Assembly: GCF_003853415.1 (NCBI RefSeq)
Contig: NZ_QTPP01000036.1
Span: 16,420 to 80,419 of the forward strand
Direction: 5' to 3'
From: Burkholderia sp. Bp9142
GTDB lineage: Bacteria > Pseudomonadota > Gammaproteobacteria > Burkholderiales > Burkholderiaceae
DNA length: 64,000 bases
The notes under the pieces are model-generated. The model ran no database searches. It was not told the origin of the DNA and saw only the letters and a list, made by a program, of their open reading frames with translations. Position 1 is the stretch's first letter; every line of letters starts with the position of its first letter. Both the position numbers and the translations under genes were made by a program. Below are positions 1-9,239 of the stretch, piece after piece.

Positions 1-347
1 AAAGATGCGTCGTCACCGACGCGCCCGGTATCGAGACATGTTGCACGACTGCAACGGAACAGCGAGCGAGTCGGCAGACGCCTGGATGGGCCGGTCCGCC
101 AAGGCGAGAAATCATTCGGACCAGCTTCAAGGATTGGAGTGCGTCGATCGGCAGCACGGCAACGTGCCGAGGCGATCACGGGAATCAAATTCGCCGGGCA
201 CTAGCGTGACCGCCGTGATGTCGGTAGGCGTAACGTCGCGTCGCGAACGCATATCGACCAGTGATGGTGTGCCCGCCGAGTCTGGCGTGCCGGGGCGATC
301 AGCGCCGCCCCGATCGTTGCGAGCATTATGGAAGTGCTGCGGAAATA
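1..347. other. Intergenic stretch at the window edge, no gene supported
   Basis: Open frames exist on both strands here, but none has a convincing ribosome binding site, recognisable domain or codon pattern like the neighbouring real genes. The minus-strand frame ending near 127 is the most protein-like, but I cannot assign it. It may be the decayed edge of a gene outside the window. Confidence 0.4.
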
Positions 348-611
348 TCAATTGCACTTCGGCGATGCGCCGGTGTCCGCGAATTGCGCATGTGTCTGCT
401 GCGCAAGCGATACTTTCGTTGTCGCTGATTGAACATCATTGACCCAGGTACGCGGATTCGCACGTGCCGGATTGAAGCCGGCCGCCTCGTATTGAATCAT
501 TTCATTGCGAACTTGTTCGCGGGTCAGGCCTTGCGAAGTCGACTGGGCAGATGCAATCGCAGGAATGAGGACAGCAGACGCGGCGGCGACAAGAGCGATA
601 CGGTTTTTCAT
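348..611 (-). CDS. DUF4148 domain-containing secreted protein
   Basis: Small exported protein of 87 residues. An N-terminal signal peptide (MKNRIALVAAASAVL, cleavage probably after an ASA-Q motif near residue 23) is followed by the LTREQVRNEM helix and a tail with an Asn-Pro-Arg motif, typical of the DUF4148 family that is abundant in Burkholderia. Function is unknown for the family; the mature part is about 60 residues and would sit in the periplasm. I chose the ATG at 611 because it starts the signal peptide; the frame stays open upstream to 806 but that extension has no signal-like character. It stands alone and diverges from the LysR gene. Confidence 0.8.
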   Translation of the reverse strand: MKNRIALVAAASAVLIPAIASAQSTSQGLTREQVRNEMIQYEAAGFNPARANPRTWVNDVQSATTKVSLAQQTHAQFADTGASPKCN

Positions 612-978
612 GACATTGATTCCAGAAAGACGAATATAGGACTGCCGTATACCTGCGCTGCACCGACGACCGTTCGTCGCCGTATTCGATGACTCACCCG
701 CTGGCGGCAAGCTCGTCATGCAAAGCGCATTCGGCAGAAAAATCAACGTCTCCAGCTCAATGTACCCTCTGGTGCCGTGCTTGGTCTGGTCGCTCTCAGC
801 CCGCACGGTGGGCCGACAGCCTTATATCGACCATGAGTTTACGTTTTCCTGGTAGCGCGATTAAGTAGCTATGTTCGCTAGGACCTATTAATTTTTCTCA
901 TGAATAGCTGCAAGTACAGCCTGCGCGCAAAAGCTCATTGGTGTTAGGATTCTGGCACTTTCGACTCGGGAATCGCCG
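612..978. other. Intergenic region between divergent DUF4148 and LysR genes
   Basis: This 367-base region must hold the promoters of both flanking genes. It is more AT-rich near 840-905 than its surroundings, as expected for promoters. I see no RNA gene, repeat or clear operator that I could defend. Confidence 0.4.
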
Positions 979-1872
979 ATGAATCGGGAAAACCTCAACG
1001 ACCTACAAGTGTTTCTGGCCGTGGCACGCGAGAGGAGCTTCACGCGCGCTGCGGCACGACTCGGCGTCTCACAGTCAGCGCTGAGCCATACGATCCGCGA
1101 TCTCGAGTCACGCCTCGGTATTCGCCTCCTCACTCGCACGACACGCAGTGTCTCGACGACCGATGCCGGCGAAGAATTGCTCCAGACGGTCGCGCCATGT
1201 ATCGAAGAGATCGAGGCGAAGCTGGCATCGCTTTCGGACTTCCGAGACAAACCCGCAGGCGTCGTCCGCATTACTGCAACCGATCATCCGATCGATACAG
1301 TCGTTTGGCCGAAATTGAGGAAGCTACTACCAAAGTATCCCGAGATTCGAGTCGAGATCTCGGTCGACTACAGTCTCGCGAACATCGTTGAGGAACGGTA
1401 CGACATCGGCATCAGGTTTGGGGACCAGGTAGCGAAGGATATGATCGCGGTCAGGATCAGTCCGGACATTCCGATGGTGATCGTCGGGGCACCCTCCTAT
1501 CTCAGAGGGCGAGCGCTTCCAGAAACGCCAGAGGATCTCCTTCAGCACGACTGCATTACACTGCGGCTCACCACCATGAAAGGCGTGTATGCATGGGAGC
1601 TGAAAAAAGGAAAACGCGAAATTCAAGTCCGTGTCGGTGGCCAACTGACCTTCAATACACAGCCGCAAATGCTGCAGGCCGCTCTGGACGGATTCGGGTT
1701 GGCGTTCCTGCCGAAAGACGCGGCGCAGCCGTATCTTCGAAGCGGCGGTCTCCAATGCGTGCTCGAAGACTGGTGCCCGACATTTCCGGGCTACCACGCT
1801 TACTATCCGAGCCGCCGCCAGGCATCGCGCGCATTTTCGGTCGTGATCGACGCGCTGAAACATCGTGCTTGA
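979..1872 (+). CDS. LysR family transcriptional regulator
   Basis: A 297-residue LysR-type DNA-binding regulator. Residues 1-65 form the winged helix-turn-helix (FLAVARERSFTRAAARLGVS, then LESRLGIRLLTRTTRSV), followed by a periplasmic-binding-protein-like effector domain from about residue 90 (start of VVRITATDH). Length is normal for the family. It starts at the ATG at 979. The next gene downstream converges with it, so its target operon is not obvious: LysR genes often regulate a divergent neighbour, here the DUF4148 gene, but the molybdenum hydroxylase operon or the SDR/alcohol dehydrogenase genes are equally possible. Effector unknown. Confidence 0.9.
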   Translation: MNRENLNDLQVFLAVARERSFTRAAARLGVSQSALSHTIRDLESRLGIRLLTRTTRSVSTTDAGEELLQTVAPCIEEIEAKLASLSDFRDKPAGVVRITATDHPIDTVVWPKLRKLLPKYPEIRVEISVDYSLANIVEERYDIGIRFGDQVAKDMIAVRISPDIPMVIVGAPSYLRGRALPETPEDLLQHDCITLRLTTMKGVYAWELKKGKREIQVRVGGQLTFNTQPQMLQAALDGFGLAFLPKDAAQPYLRSGGLQCVLEDWCPTFPGYHAYYPSRRQASRAFSVVIDALKHRA

Positions 1873-2042
1873 TGTCTGGTCGATGAAATTGGTCGCTGAA
1901 ACTTGCAACTCGACCGGTCAAAGTCATCAGCCAGAGGAACTATCCCGCGAGTCGACCGCGCTACGCGCGGTGCACACTCGCTCGCCACGCTGATCGCCAG
2001 AACCGCCTCGTTTGTTGCCACCGAGTGACGGGGCGATCCGCC

Positions 2043-3407
2043 TCAACGCATCTGTAGAACGATCACATTACTACTGGCCGGATTCGTCCGCTCGCGAAGG
2101 TGTTTCACCTCATCGGCCGTCACCGGCCCGCCACGGTTACCCCACGAGCTCCGGACGAAAGTCAGTACGTCTGCGATCTCCTGGTCCGACAGCTGCTTGC
2201 GAAACGGCGGCATGCGATAGGTGTCCGGTACGCCAGCCGCGACGACACGACCGGAGCCGTTCAGCGCCGCGTTGATGGACGACACGTTCGTGTTGGCCAT
2301 CGATGATGCGGCACCTGCCAAGGGCGGGATCCATTGTCCTTGTCCGCGTCCGTCGATACCGTGGCACGCGCTGCATTTCGCCATGAACGTCTGTGCACCT
2401 GGTACCTTCAGCCGTTGATCGAGCGCGAGATGCCCGTTGGACGCGGCATCGTATTGCCACGGGGCGCCGTCGCGCGCCGGATTGCCGGGTAGCGTCTTCA
2501 GATAGTGCGCGACCGCCCGCAAATCGTCGTCCGTCATGTACTGCGTCGAGTTGTTGAACACGTCGGCCATCGAACCGAACACGACGGCGTGCGGGTTCCG
2601 CCCCGCCCTCAGGAAACGAAAGACGTCGTCTTCGCTCCAGCGGCCGAGCCCCGTGTTCGCGTCGCCACGCAAACTCGGCGCATACCAGCCATCCAGTTCG
2701 GCGCCGGCCAGATAGAGTGCACTGCGCTCGTCGAGTGCCTTCTCGTTCATTGCCACGCCGCGCGGTGTGTGACAGCTGCCGCAGTGGCCGAGTCCCTGAA
2801 CGAGGTAGGCACCCCGGTTCCATTGCACGTCGGCCGACACTTTCGCCTGATAGGCGCCCGGCTCGGTGAATACGGCGTTCCAAAGCGCGAGCGGCCACCG
2901 CATGTTCAGCGGCCAGGGAATATCGCTGCGCTTGTTTTCCTTCCGAACCGGTTGCACACCGTGCGTGAAGTATGCGTACAGTGCGCGCACGTCGTCGTCG
3001 GCGAGCTTCGAGTAAGACGGGTACGGCATCGCCGGATAGAGCCGACGACCGTCGCGTGCGATGCCGTCGCGCAGTGCACGGTCGAAATCGGCGAGCGTAT
3101 AGCTGCCGATGCCGGTTGCGCTATCGGGCGTAATGTTCGTCGCGAAGATTGATCCCATCGGCGTGGCCATCTCGAGGCCGCCGGCAAACGGTGCGCCGCT
3201 CGGGGTACTGTGACACGCGACACAGTCACCAAGCCGCGCGACGTATTCGCCATGCCGGATCAGTTCGGCCGACGGCACACCCGTATCGGCAGCGCCGTCG
3301 AACGGCGACGCCGGCGTACGGGTCGAGAACCAGGCGATCCCGACCGCCACGACAACGCAGGTGGGCAGCAGGATGGCGAGGATCTTCTTGAAGCGGTTTT
3401 TCGTCAT
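2043..3407 (-). CDS. Triheme cytochrome c subunit of a molybdenum hydroxylase/dehydrogenase
   Basis: Membrane-anchored c-type cytochrome of 454 residues. A hydrophobic N-terminal anchor (residues 8-25) is followed by three CxxCH heme motifs: CVACH at 62-66, CGSCH near 210 and CSACH near 346. This is the arrangement of the cytochrome subunit of periplasmic alcohol, aldehyde and nicotinate-type dehydrogenases, where it passes electrons to the quinol/oxidase chain. It is the last gene of a three-gene unit: it starts 28 bases after the stop of the molybdopterin subunit. I chose the ATG at 3407; a TTG eight codons upstream is also in frame and has a GGAAAG nearby. The physiological substrate is not readable from sequence. 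Confidence 0.88.
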   Translation of the reverse strand: MTKNRFKKILAILLPTCVVVAVGIAWFSTRTPASPFDGAADTGVPSAELIRHGEYVARLGDCVACHSTPSGAPFAGGLEMATPMGSIFATNITPDSATGIGSYTLADFDRALRDGIARDGRRLYPAMPYPSYSKLADDDVRALYAYFTHGVQPVRKENKRSDIPWPLNMRWPLALWNAVFTEPGAYQAKVSADVQWNRGAYLVQGLGHCGSCHTPRGVAMNEKALDERSALYLAGAELDGWYAPSLRGDANTGLGRWSEDDVFRFLRAGRNPHAVVFGSMADVFNNSTQYMTDDDLRAVAHYLKTLPGNPARDGAPWQYDAASNGHLALDQRLKVPGAQTFMAKCSACHGIDGRGQGQWIPPLAGAASSMANTNVSSINAALNGSGRVVAAGVPDTYRMPPFRKQLSDQEIADVLTFVRSSWGNRGGPVTADEVKHLRERTNPASSNVIVLQMR

Positions 3408-3435
3408 TGTCTGGCGTGGCTTTCCGGGCAAGATT

Positions 3436-5694
3436 TCAGGTGTTGAACGTGTAGCGCGAGAGCGGCATGCTGCGAATGCGCTGCCCCGTCAGCCTGGCAA
3501 CCGCATTAGCTACAGCCGGCGGCACGGCAGGCAATGGAGGCTCGCCGATTCCACCCATCTTTTCGCCGCTCTCGATGATCCGGACGTGTACGCGCGCCAT
3601 CCGCGCGGGTGGCAGGATCGGATACATGTCGTAATTGCGTGCGGTCGGCACACCCTTTTCGTAGGTCGCCTCTTCCATCAAGACTTGGGACAGTCCGAGC
3701 GCCACTGCTCCGCTCACCTGCGCCTGGATGATCGCCGGGTTGACGATGCTGCCCGGATCGATCGCTTCCCAGATATCGTGTACCTTGACTTGCCCCTGCT
3801 CGATCGACACTTCCGCAATCACCGCCGCTTCGGTACCAAAGGGACTTGCCATCGCGACGCCGCGCGCGCGGCGCGTGCCGTCGCTGGCCGTAAACGGTCC
3901 GCGTTTCCAGCCGCCGGACATTTCGCCCACCGCGCGCAGCAGGTTCGTGAGCCGCTTGTTGCCGTTCAGCATCCGCATCCGCAGGTCATACGGATCGTGC
4001 CCGCCCTCGTCGGCCAGCTCGTCCAGGAACGTCTCGTAGAAAAAGTCGTTCATCGAATTGCCGACCGAGCGCCAGTAACCCTGCACCATCGGACTCTTCA
4101 CATAGAGACGGGCAATGCGACGATCCGGAATCGCGTATTTCTTGCCGGCCAGCCCTTCGACGGCGCTGGGATCGACTGTCTCGCCGCGCTTGTTGCTCAA
4201 CGCCTCGGTCGGACCTTCGGTGACCGTCACGGCCTCGAGGGCGATCGGCAGCCCCTGCGCATCGAGTCCACCGCGGAAGCGCACCGCGGCCATCGGCCGC
4301 AACGCATCGCGCAGGAACTCTTCCTCGCGACTCCAGATGACCTTGACCGGTCGTCCGACGGCCTTTGCCAGCTGAATCGCCTGCGGATACACGAGCGCTG
4401 TGTCGTAGAGAAAGTGGCGCCCGAAGAATCCTCCCAGCAGCGGAGAGTGGATGATCACCTTCTCGGCAGGCAAGCCCGTACGCTTGACGATATCGGCCTG
4501 GAACATCTCGGGCGCCTGATTGGGTATCCACAGCTCGAGCGAGCCGTCCGCGTTGAATCGCGCGAGTGCCGACGGCGGCTCCAGCTGCGCGTGATTCAAA
4601 TACTGGCTGTGATAGGTCGCGTTGACGACTTTCTTCGCGCGCTTGAATGCGGCGTTCGCATTCCCCACGACCTCGGCGTTGTCACCGACGCCCGGCTCGT
4701 TGGCGAGGCGCCGTGCGAATTCCGCGGTCGAGAAATCGGCCGGCATGTAACGCACGGTCGAATCCGTACCCGGCTCCCGCCAGTCGACCTGAAGCGCCTC
4801 CGCGGCGCGTTTCGCGACCCACCAGCGCTCCGCCACCACCGCGACTGCACCCGGCAAACGATGAACGGAATGCACGCCTTTCATCGCGCCGACCTGTGCC
4901 TCATTGCGGATTGCAGCCACGGTCAGTCCCAGCCGGGGAGCATGCTGAACCGCCGCCTGCAGCATGCCGTCCACGCGACTGTCGATACTGTACATCGCCT
5001 TGCCCGTCGATTTCTGATGCACATCCACACGCTGGATCGGCTTGCCAATCCAGCGGAATTGCGCCGGATCCTTCAACTTCACGCTTGCGGGACCGGGCAC
5101 GGGCAGGTCCATCGCATGCGACGCGAGCTGCCCGTAATCGAGCGAGCGACCTGACGCGCGATGGATCACCTTGCCCGGTTCCGTGCTCAAGCCATCGACC
5201 GGGACGCGCATTTGAGCCGCCGCCGCCTGCAGCAACATCTGCCGAGCAAGCGCGCCCAAACGGCGCATCGTCGGATAACTCATGCGCACCGACATGCTGC
5301 CGCCGGTAATGCGCATGCCGTTGTCCATCACTTTGTACTCGGCACCAGGCGGCGCGCTTTCCACGACAAAGCTGGCAGGATCGGCATCCAGCTCCTCGCC
5401 AACGATTTGCGCCATCGCTGTAAAGACGCCCTGCCCGCCTTCCATGAACGGACTGAGAAACCGGATCGAGTTGTCCGGACGAATCTCCAGGAACGCCGGA
5501 ACACGCGTCCCAGGCGTTGTAGCCGCCGCAGTGGCAGCGGCGCGCGCGGTACGCACCGGCAGACCGAAACCAAGGACCAGCGCGCCCGCAGCGGTGCCCG
5601 CACTCGCCAGAAGGAAACGGCGACGGGAAATGTTGGTCGGCTCGTCAATCGGAAAGACGTCGCTCGGTGCGGACGTGTCAGCCAGCTTCGTCAT
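3436..5694 (-). CDS. Xanthine dehydrogenase-family molybdopterin-binding subunit (Tat-exported)
   Basis: Large catalytic subunit of 752 residues in the aldehyde oxidase/xanthine dehydrogenase family, closest in layout to IorB (isoquinoline 1-oxidoreductase beta) and membrane aldehyde dehydrogenases. A twin-arginine signal (SRRRFLLASAGTAAG, residues 23-37) predicts export of the folded cofactor-loaded enzyme. GGFFGRHF near residue 422 and GIGEPPLP near 716 are conserved cofactor and active-site motifs; the Glu of GEPP is the expected catalytic base. Its ATG overlaps the stop of the 2Fe-2S subunit by four bases, implying translational coupling. With the cytochrome downstream it forms a periplasmic three-subunit dehydrogenase. 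Substrate could be an aldehyde or an N-heterocycle. Confidence 0.9.
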   Translation of the reverse strand: MTKLADTSAPSDVFPIDEPTNISRRRFLLASAGTAAGALVLGFGLPVRTARAAATAAATTPGTRVPAFLEIRPDNSIRFLSPFMEGGQGVFTAMAQIVGEELDADPASFVVESAPPGAEYKVMDNGMRITGGSMSVRMSYPTMRRLGALARQMLLQAAAAQMRVPVDGLSTEPGKVIHRASGRSLDYGQLASHAMDLPVPGPASVKLKDPAQFRWIGKPIQRVDVHQKSTGKAMYSIDSRVDGMLQAAVQHAPRLGLTVAAIRNEAQVGAMKGVHSVHRLPGAVAVVAERWWVAKRAAEALQVDWREPGTDSTVRYMPADFSTAEFARRLANEPGVGDNAEVVGNANAAFKRAKKVVNATYHSQYLNHAQLEPPSALARFNADGSLELWIPNQAPEMFQADIVKRTGLPAEKVIIHSPLLGGFFGRHFLYDTALVYPQAIQLAKAVGRPVKVIWSREEEFLRDALRPMAAVRFRGGLDAQGLPIALEAVTVTEGPTEALSNKRGETVDPSAVEGLAGKKYAIPDRRIARLYVKSPMVQGYWRSVGNSMNDFFYETFLDELADEGGHDPYDLRMRMLNGNKRLTNLLRAVGEMSGGWKRGPFTASDGTRRARGVAMASPFGTEAAVIAEVSIEQGQVKVHDIWEAIDPGSIVNPAIIQAQVSGAVALGLSQVLMEEATYEKGVPTARNYDMYPILPPARMARVHVRIIESGEKMGGIGEPPLPAVPPAVANAVARLTGQRIRSMPLSRYTFNT

Positions 5695-6287
5695 GCGTCA
5701 CCCCGCTCTTCTTCTGTGGTGCCGGACACCTTGCAGGCGATCGCACCCACCGCCGCGATACCTGCCAGCGTCGCGGTCGCTGCCGTGGCGGCGTGTTGCA
5801 TCGTCGGCCCGGACGGCTGAGCGACGGCAGCATGGGGGTTGGAACCGCCCGATAGATCGTTCACGGCCGCATGAATCGCGTTGTATGTTCCGCAGCGACA
5901 CAGATTGATCATCGCTGCCGCGACTTGCTCGTCGGAAGGATGCGACGTCTGCTTGAGCAGCGCGGTCGCGGCCATGACCTGACCGGATTGACAGTAGCCG
6001 CACTGAGGAACCTGGTGCTTGACCCACGCCGCGACAACGCGCTTGCCGACCGCATCCTCCTCAATCGCTTCGATGGTCGTGATTTTGCGTCCGACGACAC
6101 CTTCGATGGGCGTGACGCAGGAGCGCATCAACGCGCCGTCGACCAACACGGAGCAGGCACCGCATTGCGCAAGGCCGCAGCCGTATTTGGTGCCCGTCAG
6201 GCCGAGTTCATCGCGAAGCGCCCATAGCAAGGGCGTATCGCCATCGGAATGGACTTCGTAGGTCTTGCCGTTGATTTGAAGCTGCAT
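5691..6287 (-). CDS. (2Fe-2S)-binding subunit of molybdenum hydroxylase
   Basis: Small electron-transfer subunit of 198 residues. The plant-type ferredoxin cluster uses C37, C42, C45 and C57, and the helical second [2Fe-2S] cluster uses C96, C99, C130 and C132, so all eight expected cysteines are present. An extra tail of about 45 residues ends in a small hydrophobic stretch (about 170-188), unusual for this subunit and possibly a membrane-contact helix. The ATG at 6287 follows a GGGAG ribosome site and fits the family start (MQLQINGK); the frame stays open upstream to 6386. It is the first gene of the operon with the molybdopterin and cytochrome subunits. Confidence 0.9.
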   Translation of the reverse strand: MQLQINGKTYEVHSDGDTPLLWALRDELGLTGTKYGCGLAQCGACSVLVDGALMRSCVTPIEGVVGRKITTIEAIEEDAVGKRVVAAWVKHQVPQCGYCQSGQVMAATALLKQTSHPSDEQVAAAMINLCRCGTYNAIHAAVNDLSGGSNPHAAVAQPSGPTMQHAATAATATLAGIAAVGAIACKVSGTTEEERGDA

Positions 6288-6969
6288 GGCACTCCCATCT
6301 TTTCGTAAAGCTGAAATTGCGAGCGCGGCGCTCTGGACTCCCACATTGACGCCGACGTACCTCGCGGATGCGGCCGATGCTAGCACGCAAGGAATTTGTA
6401 ATTACCCCATCGATACAGATTGCCCCTATTAGCACCATTCATGAATATCGAACGTAAACTCGTGGCGGACAGCGAATCCGGTTCAGTCTCCGCTACCGTA
6501 ATGACGTCGTTGACGGATTGCGGTTTGACGCCGGGCTCGGCACACGACAAGCGAAAATGTATCGGCAGATATTCAGCCGGGATCGATAAGGCAGGAATGG
6601 CACATCATTGATTACTTGCGCTCATGACTCCAATCACGTTCCGGGGAGTTTTCTATCGCGGCTCTCTCTCTATCATTGAAATCGAACGTCCAACTACAGA
6701 CGCCTACTTACAGCCGGTTCGACCAACACGTTCGGTGATCAGCGTCTAGTCGCTTGGCTCGACGGGGCCCGATTCGAACCGCGTCCAAGGCACTCCCGGC
6801 CACGGAATCGCCCGAATATTCGCCGCAACCGCGATCGCAACTCCGGCGTTTCGTGACTCGAATCTTCCACCCGGGACAACACACCACGTGTAAGCAAGCG
6901 AAACCGGCAATCCGGGCCGATCGCCTTTATTGCCGAACCGCAGACTCGCCACTTGATAAGGAGAATGCA
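6288..6969. other. 682-base intergenic region, divergent promoters
   Basis: This region separates the leftward dehydrogenase operon from the rightward SDR gene and must contain both promoters. A short frame starting at 6441 (MNIERKLVADSE) has no recognisable domain and no strong ribosome site, so I do not call it. The region is AT-richer than the genes. No RNA gene is supported. Confidence 0.4.
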
Positions 6970-7800
6970 GTGACCAAGGTATGGTTCATTACCGGAGCCG
7001 GCAGCGGCCTCGGTGCTGGTGTCGCGAAGGCGGCATTGACGGCTGGCGACAAGGTCGTAGCCGTCGGACGAGACACGGCCAAGATCGAGCGCTCCCTAGG
7101 CGATTTCGCCGGGGATAGTCTCGCAATCATCAAAGCCGACGTGACCAAAGCGGGCGATGTTACTGAGGCGGTCGCAACCGCCATCCGTCGCTTCGGTCGC
7201 GTCGACGTACTGGTCAACAACGCCGGCTTTTGCCTGCTCGGAAACTTCGAAGAACTCGAATGGCAGGATATCGAGCGTCAGTTCAACACGAACGTCTACG
7301 GCGTGATGCACGTGCTTCGGGCAGTGCTGCCTGTGATGCGCAAACAGCGATCCGGGCATGTGATGAACATCAGCTCCGGTGGCGGCATCATGGGATTCAG
7401 CGATGTAGCGGCCTACTGCGCGACCAAGTTCGCGGTCGAAGGACTCACGCTTTCGGTGGCGGGCGAAATCGAGCAATTCGGGATCAAGTCGACCGTGGTG
7501 GAGCCGGGCATGTTCCGGACGGACCTGCTGGCCGACAGCAACGTCCGCTACACGCCCCCGTCGATTTCCGATTATGCGCATGAGGAACCAGTCAATACGT
7601 CTTGGTCCCGCATCAACGGCACCCAGGTAGGCGACCCCGACAAGTTCGGCGAGGCGCTGGTCAAGTTGACTGCCCTGGAAAATCCGCCGCGGTTCTTCGC
7701 GGTTGGAGGCGATGTCCTGGACATCATTCGCGACGTCACCGAGCTACGTCGGCGAGATGCCGCTGCCCACGAGGCGCTCTCGAGATCGACTGACTTCTGA
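6970..7800 (+). CDS. Short-chain dehydrogenase/reductase
   Basis: Classical SDR oxidoreductase of 276 residues. It has the Rossmann glycine motif TGAGSGLG (residues 9-16), NNAG near 84, the catalytic Ser in the NISSGGG strand near 134 and the YCATK catalytic Tyr/Lys near 149-153. The cofactor is probably NADP(H). The start is a GTG at 6970, chosen because a good AAGGAG site lies six bases upstream; the frame is open further upstream to 6754, but that part is arginine- and proline-rich and not SDR-like. The neighbours (zinc alcohol dehydrogenase, hydrolase) suggest a small alcohol/carbonyl metabolism cluster. The substrate cannot be named. Confidence 0.92.
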   Translation: MTKVWFITGAGSGLGAGVAKAALTAGDKVVAVGRDTAKIERSLGDFAGDSLAIIKADVTKAGDVTEAVATAIRRFGRVDVLVNNAGFCLLGNFEELEWQDIERQFNTNVYGVMHVLRAVLPVMRKQRSGHVMNISSGGGIMGFSDVAAYCATKFAVEGLTLSVAGEIEQFGIKSTVVEPGMFRTDLLADSNVRYTPPSISDYAHEEPVNTSWSRINGTQVGDPDKFGEALVKLTALENPPRFFAVGGDVLDIIRDVTELRRRDAAAHEALSRSTDF

Positions 7801-8126
7801 TTGCATCGATCCGACTGTGCAACGCAAGGGCTCTGGTCCATTGCGATCAGCCCGGCAGCGGCCAGGCTACTGATCGGCCAATACCGCGCACCGCCACGTA
7901 AATCAACTCGATGGGTTCACGGCGTTCCGATCGCGAGCCAGCTGTATGACATGAAGGCGCGGCTTTACATGGGAAACGAAGGACCAGCGCACACATTTAT
8001 TCCGGTTCATGCAAATTCGGACCATCGTGCCGCGTAGCGCGACAACATCGTATTTCGGAGCAGTCCGAGTCAGCCAGACGACGTGCCGACTGACGTTCAT
8101 CTCCCCTTCTATCAAGGAAACAAACC
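7801..8126. other. Intergenic region upstream of the alcohol dehydrogenase
   Basis: These 326 bases lie between two co-directional genes and contain only the AAGGAAA ribosome site of the alcohol dehydrogenase at 8114-8120. The length suggests a separate promoter. I see no RNA gene, repeat or coding frame I can support. Confidence 0.4.
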
Positions 8127-9176
8127 GTGTCTGTAAAAGCTTACGGCGCGTATGCCGGTGACAAACCTCTCGAGCCCATGGAAATTTCCCGGCGAGTGCC
8201 TGGCCCGCATGATGTGCTGATCGACATCGCGTATTGCGGCATCTGCCATTCCGATCTTCATCAAGTGCGCGCCGAATGGGCCGGCACGCAATTCCCATGC
8301 GTACCCGGTCACGAAATCGTTGGCCGCGTAGCCGCCGTGGGTGCACACGTGTCCGGATTCGGCCCGGGAGACCTTGTCGGCATCGGTTGCATCGTGGACA
8401 GTTGCAAGCACTGCGAAGAGTGCGATTCGGGCCTCGAGAATTACTGCGATGGCCTGATCGGTACCTACAACTTCCCAACTGCGGACGCGCCCGGCTGGAC
8501 GCTGGGCGGCTACTCCCAGCAGATCGTAGTTCACGAGCGCTATGTTTTGCGCATCCGTCATCCCGAAGAACAGCTCGCCGCCGTCGCGCCCCTGCTGTGC
8601 GCCGGCATCACGACATATTCGCCACTGCGCCACTGGAACGCCGGGCCGGGAAAGAAGGTCGGCATCGTCGGCATCGGTGGCCTCGGGCACATGGGTATCA
8701 AGCTTGCCCACGCGATGGGCGCACATGTCGTTGCGTTCACCACATCGGAATCCAAACGCGAAGACGCCAAGGCGCTGGGGGCGAACGAGGTCGTCGTATC
8801 CCGCAATTCAGACGAAATGGCCGCCCATGTGAAGAGCTTCGATCTGATCGTCAACACCGTTGCGGCACCTCACGACCTCAACGTATTCCTCACGCTGCTG
8901 AAGCGGGACGGCACCCTGACGCTCGTCGGTGCACCTGCGTCGCCACATCCCTCACCCGAAGTGTTCAATCTGATCTTCAAGCGGCGATCACTTGCAGGCT
9001 CGATGATCGGCGGCATTCCCGAAACACAGGAAATGCTCGATTTCTGCGCCGAGCACGGCATCGTCGCCGACATCGAGTTGATCGGGGTCGACCAGATCAA
9101 CGATGCCTATGAGCGCATGCTCAAGGGCGACGTCAAATATCGCTTCGTGATCGACAACGCCACTTTGGCCGCATGA
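8127..9176 (+). CDS. Zinc-dependent NAD(P)-alcohol dehydrogenase
   Basis: Medium-chain dehydrogenase of 349 residues, cinnamyl-alcohol-dehydrogenase/YahK-like. Catalytic zinc ligands are seen in CGICHSD (C37) and GHE (H62, E63). Structural zinc cysteines lie between about residues 92 and 110 (CIVDSCKHCEECDSGLENYC spacing). A GIGGLGHMG nucleotide-binding motif lies near residue 180. It reversibly converts aldehydes and primary alcohols, usually with NADPH in this subgroup. It starts at the GTG at 8127 behind an AAGGAAA site. It follows the SDR and precedes a secreted hydrolase, each with its own spacing, so a single operon is not certain. Confidence 0.92.
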   Translation: MSVKAYGAYAGDKPLEPMEISRRVPGPHDVLIDIAYCGICHSDLHQVRAEWAGTQFPCVPGHEIVGRVAAVGAHVSGFGPGDLVGIGCIVDSCKHCEECDSGLENYCDGLIGTYNFPTADAPGWTLGGYSQQIVVHERYVLRIRHPEEQLAAVAPLLCAGITTYSPLRHWNAGPGKKVGIVGIGGLGHMGIKLAHAMGAHVVAFTTSESKREDAKALGANEVVVSRNSDEMAAHVKSFDLIVNTVAAPHDLNVFLTLLKRDGTLTLVGAPASPHPSPEVFNLIFKRRSLAGSMIGGIPETQEMLDFCAEHGIVADIELIGVDQINDAYERMLKGDVKYRFVIDNATLAA

Positions 9177-9239
9177 ACGCGATGCTACATCGTAGACACC
9201 ATCGGGCTTAGGTTACTTCACAAGACGAAGGACGCATCA

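Noticed and set aside
127..357. Minus-strand 76-codon frame at the window start
   Set aside because: Some stretches look protein-like (TPTDITAVTLVPGEFD), but there is no ribosome site, domain or supporting neighbour; too weak to call a gene or pseudogene.
6765..6790. GGTTCGAATC on the minus strand, like a tRNA T-loop
   Set aside because: The flanking bases do not form a T-stem and no acceptor, D or anticodon arm can be built, so it is not a tRNA or a convincing tRNA fragment.
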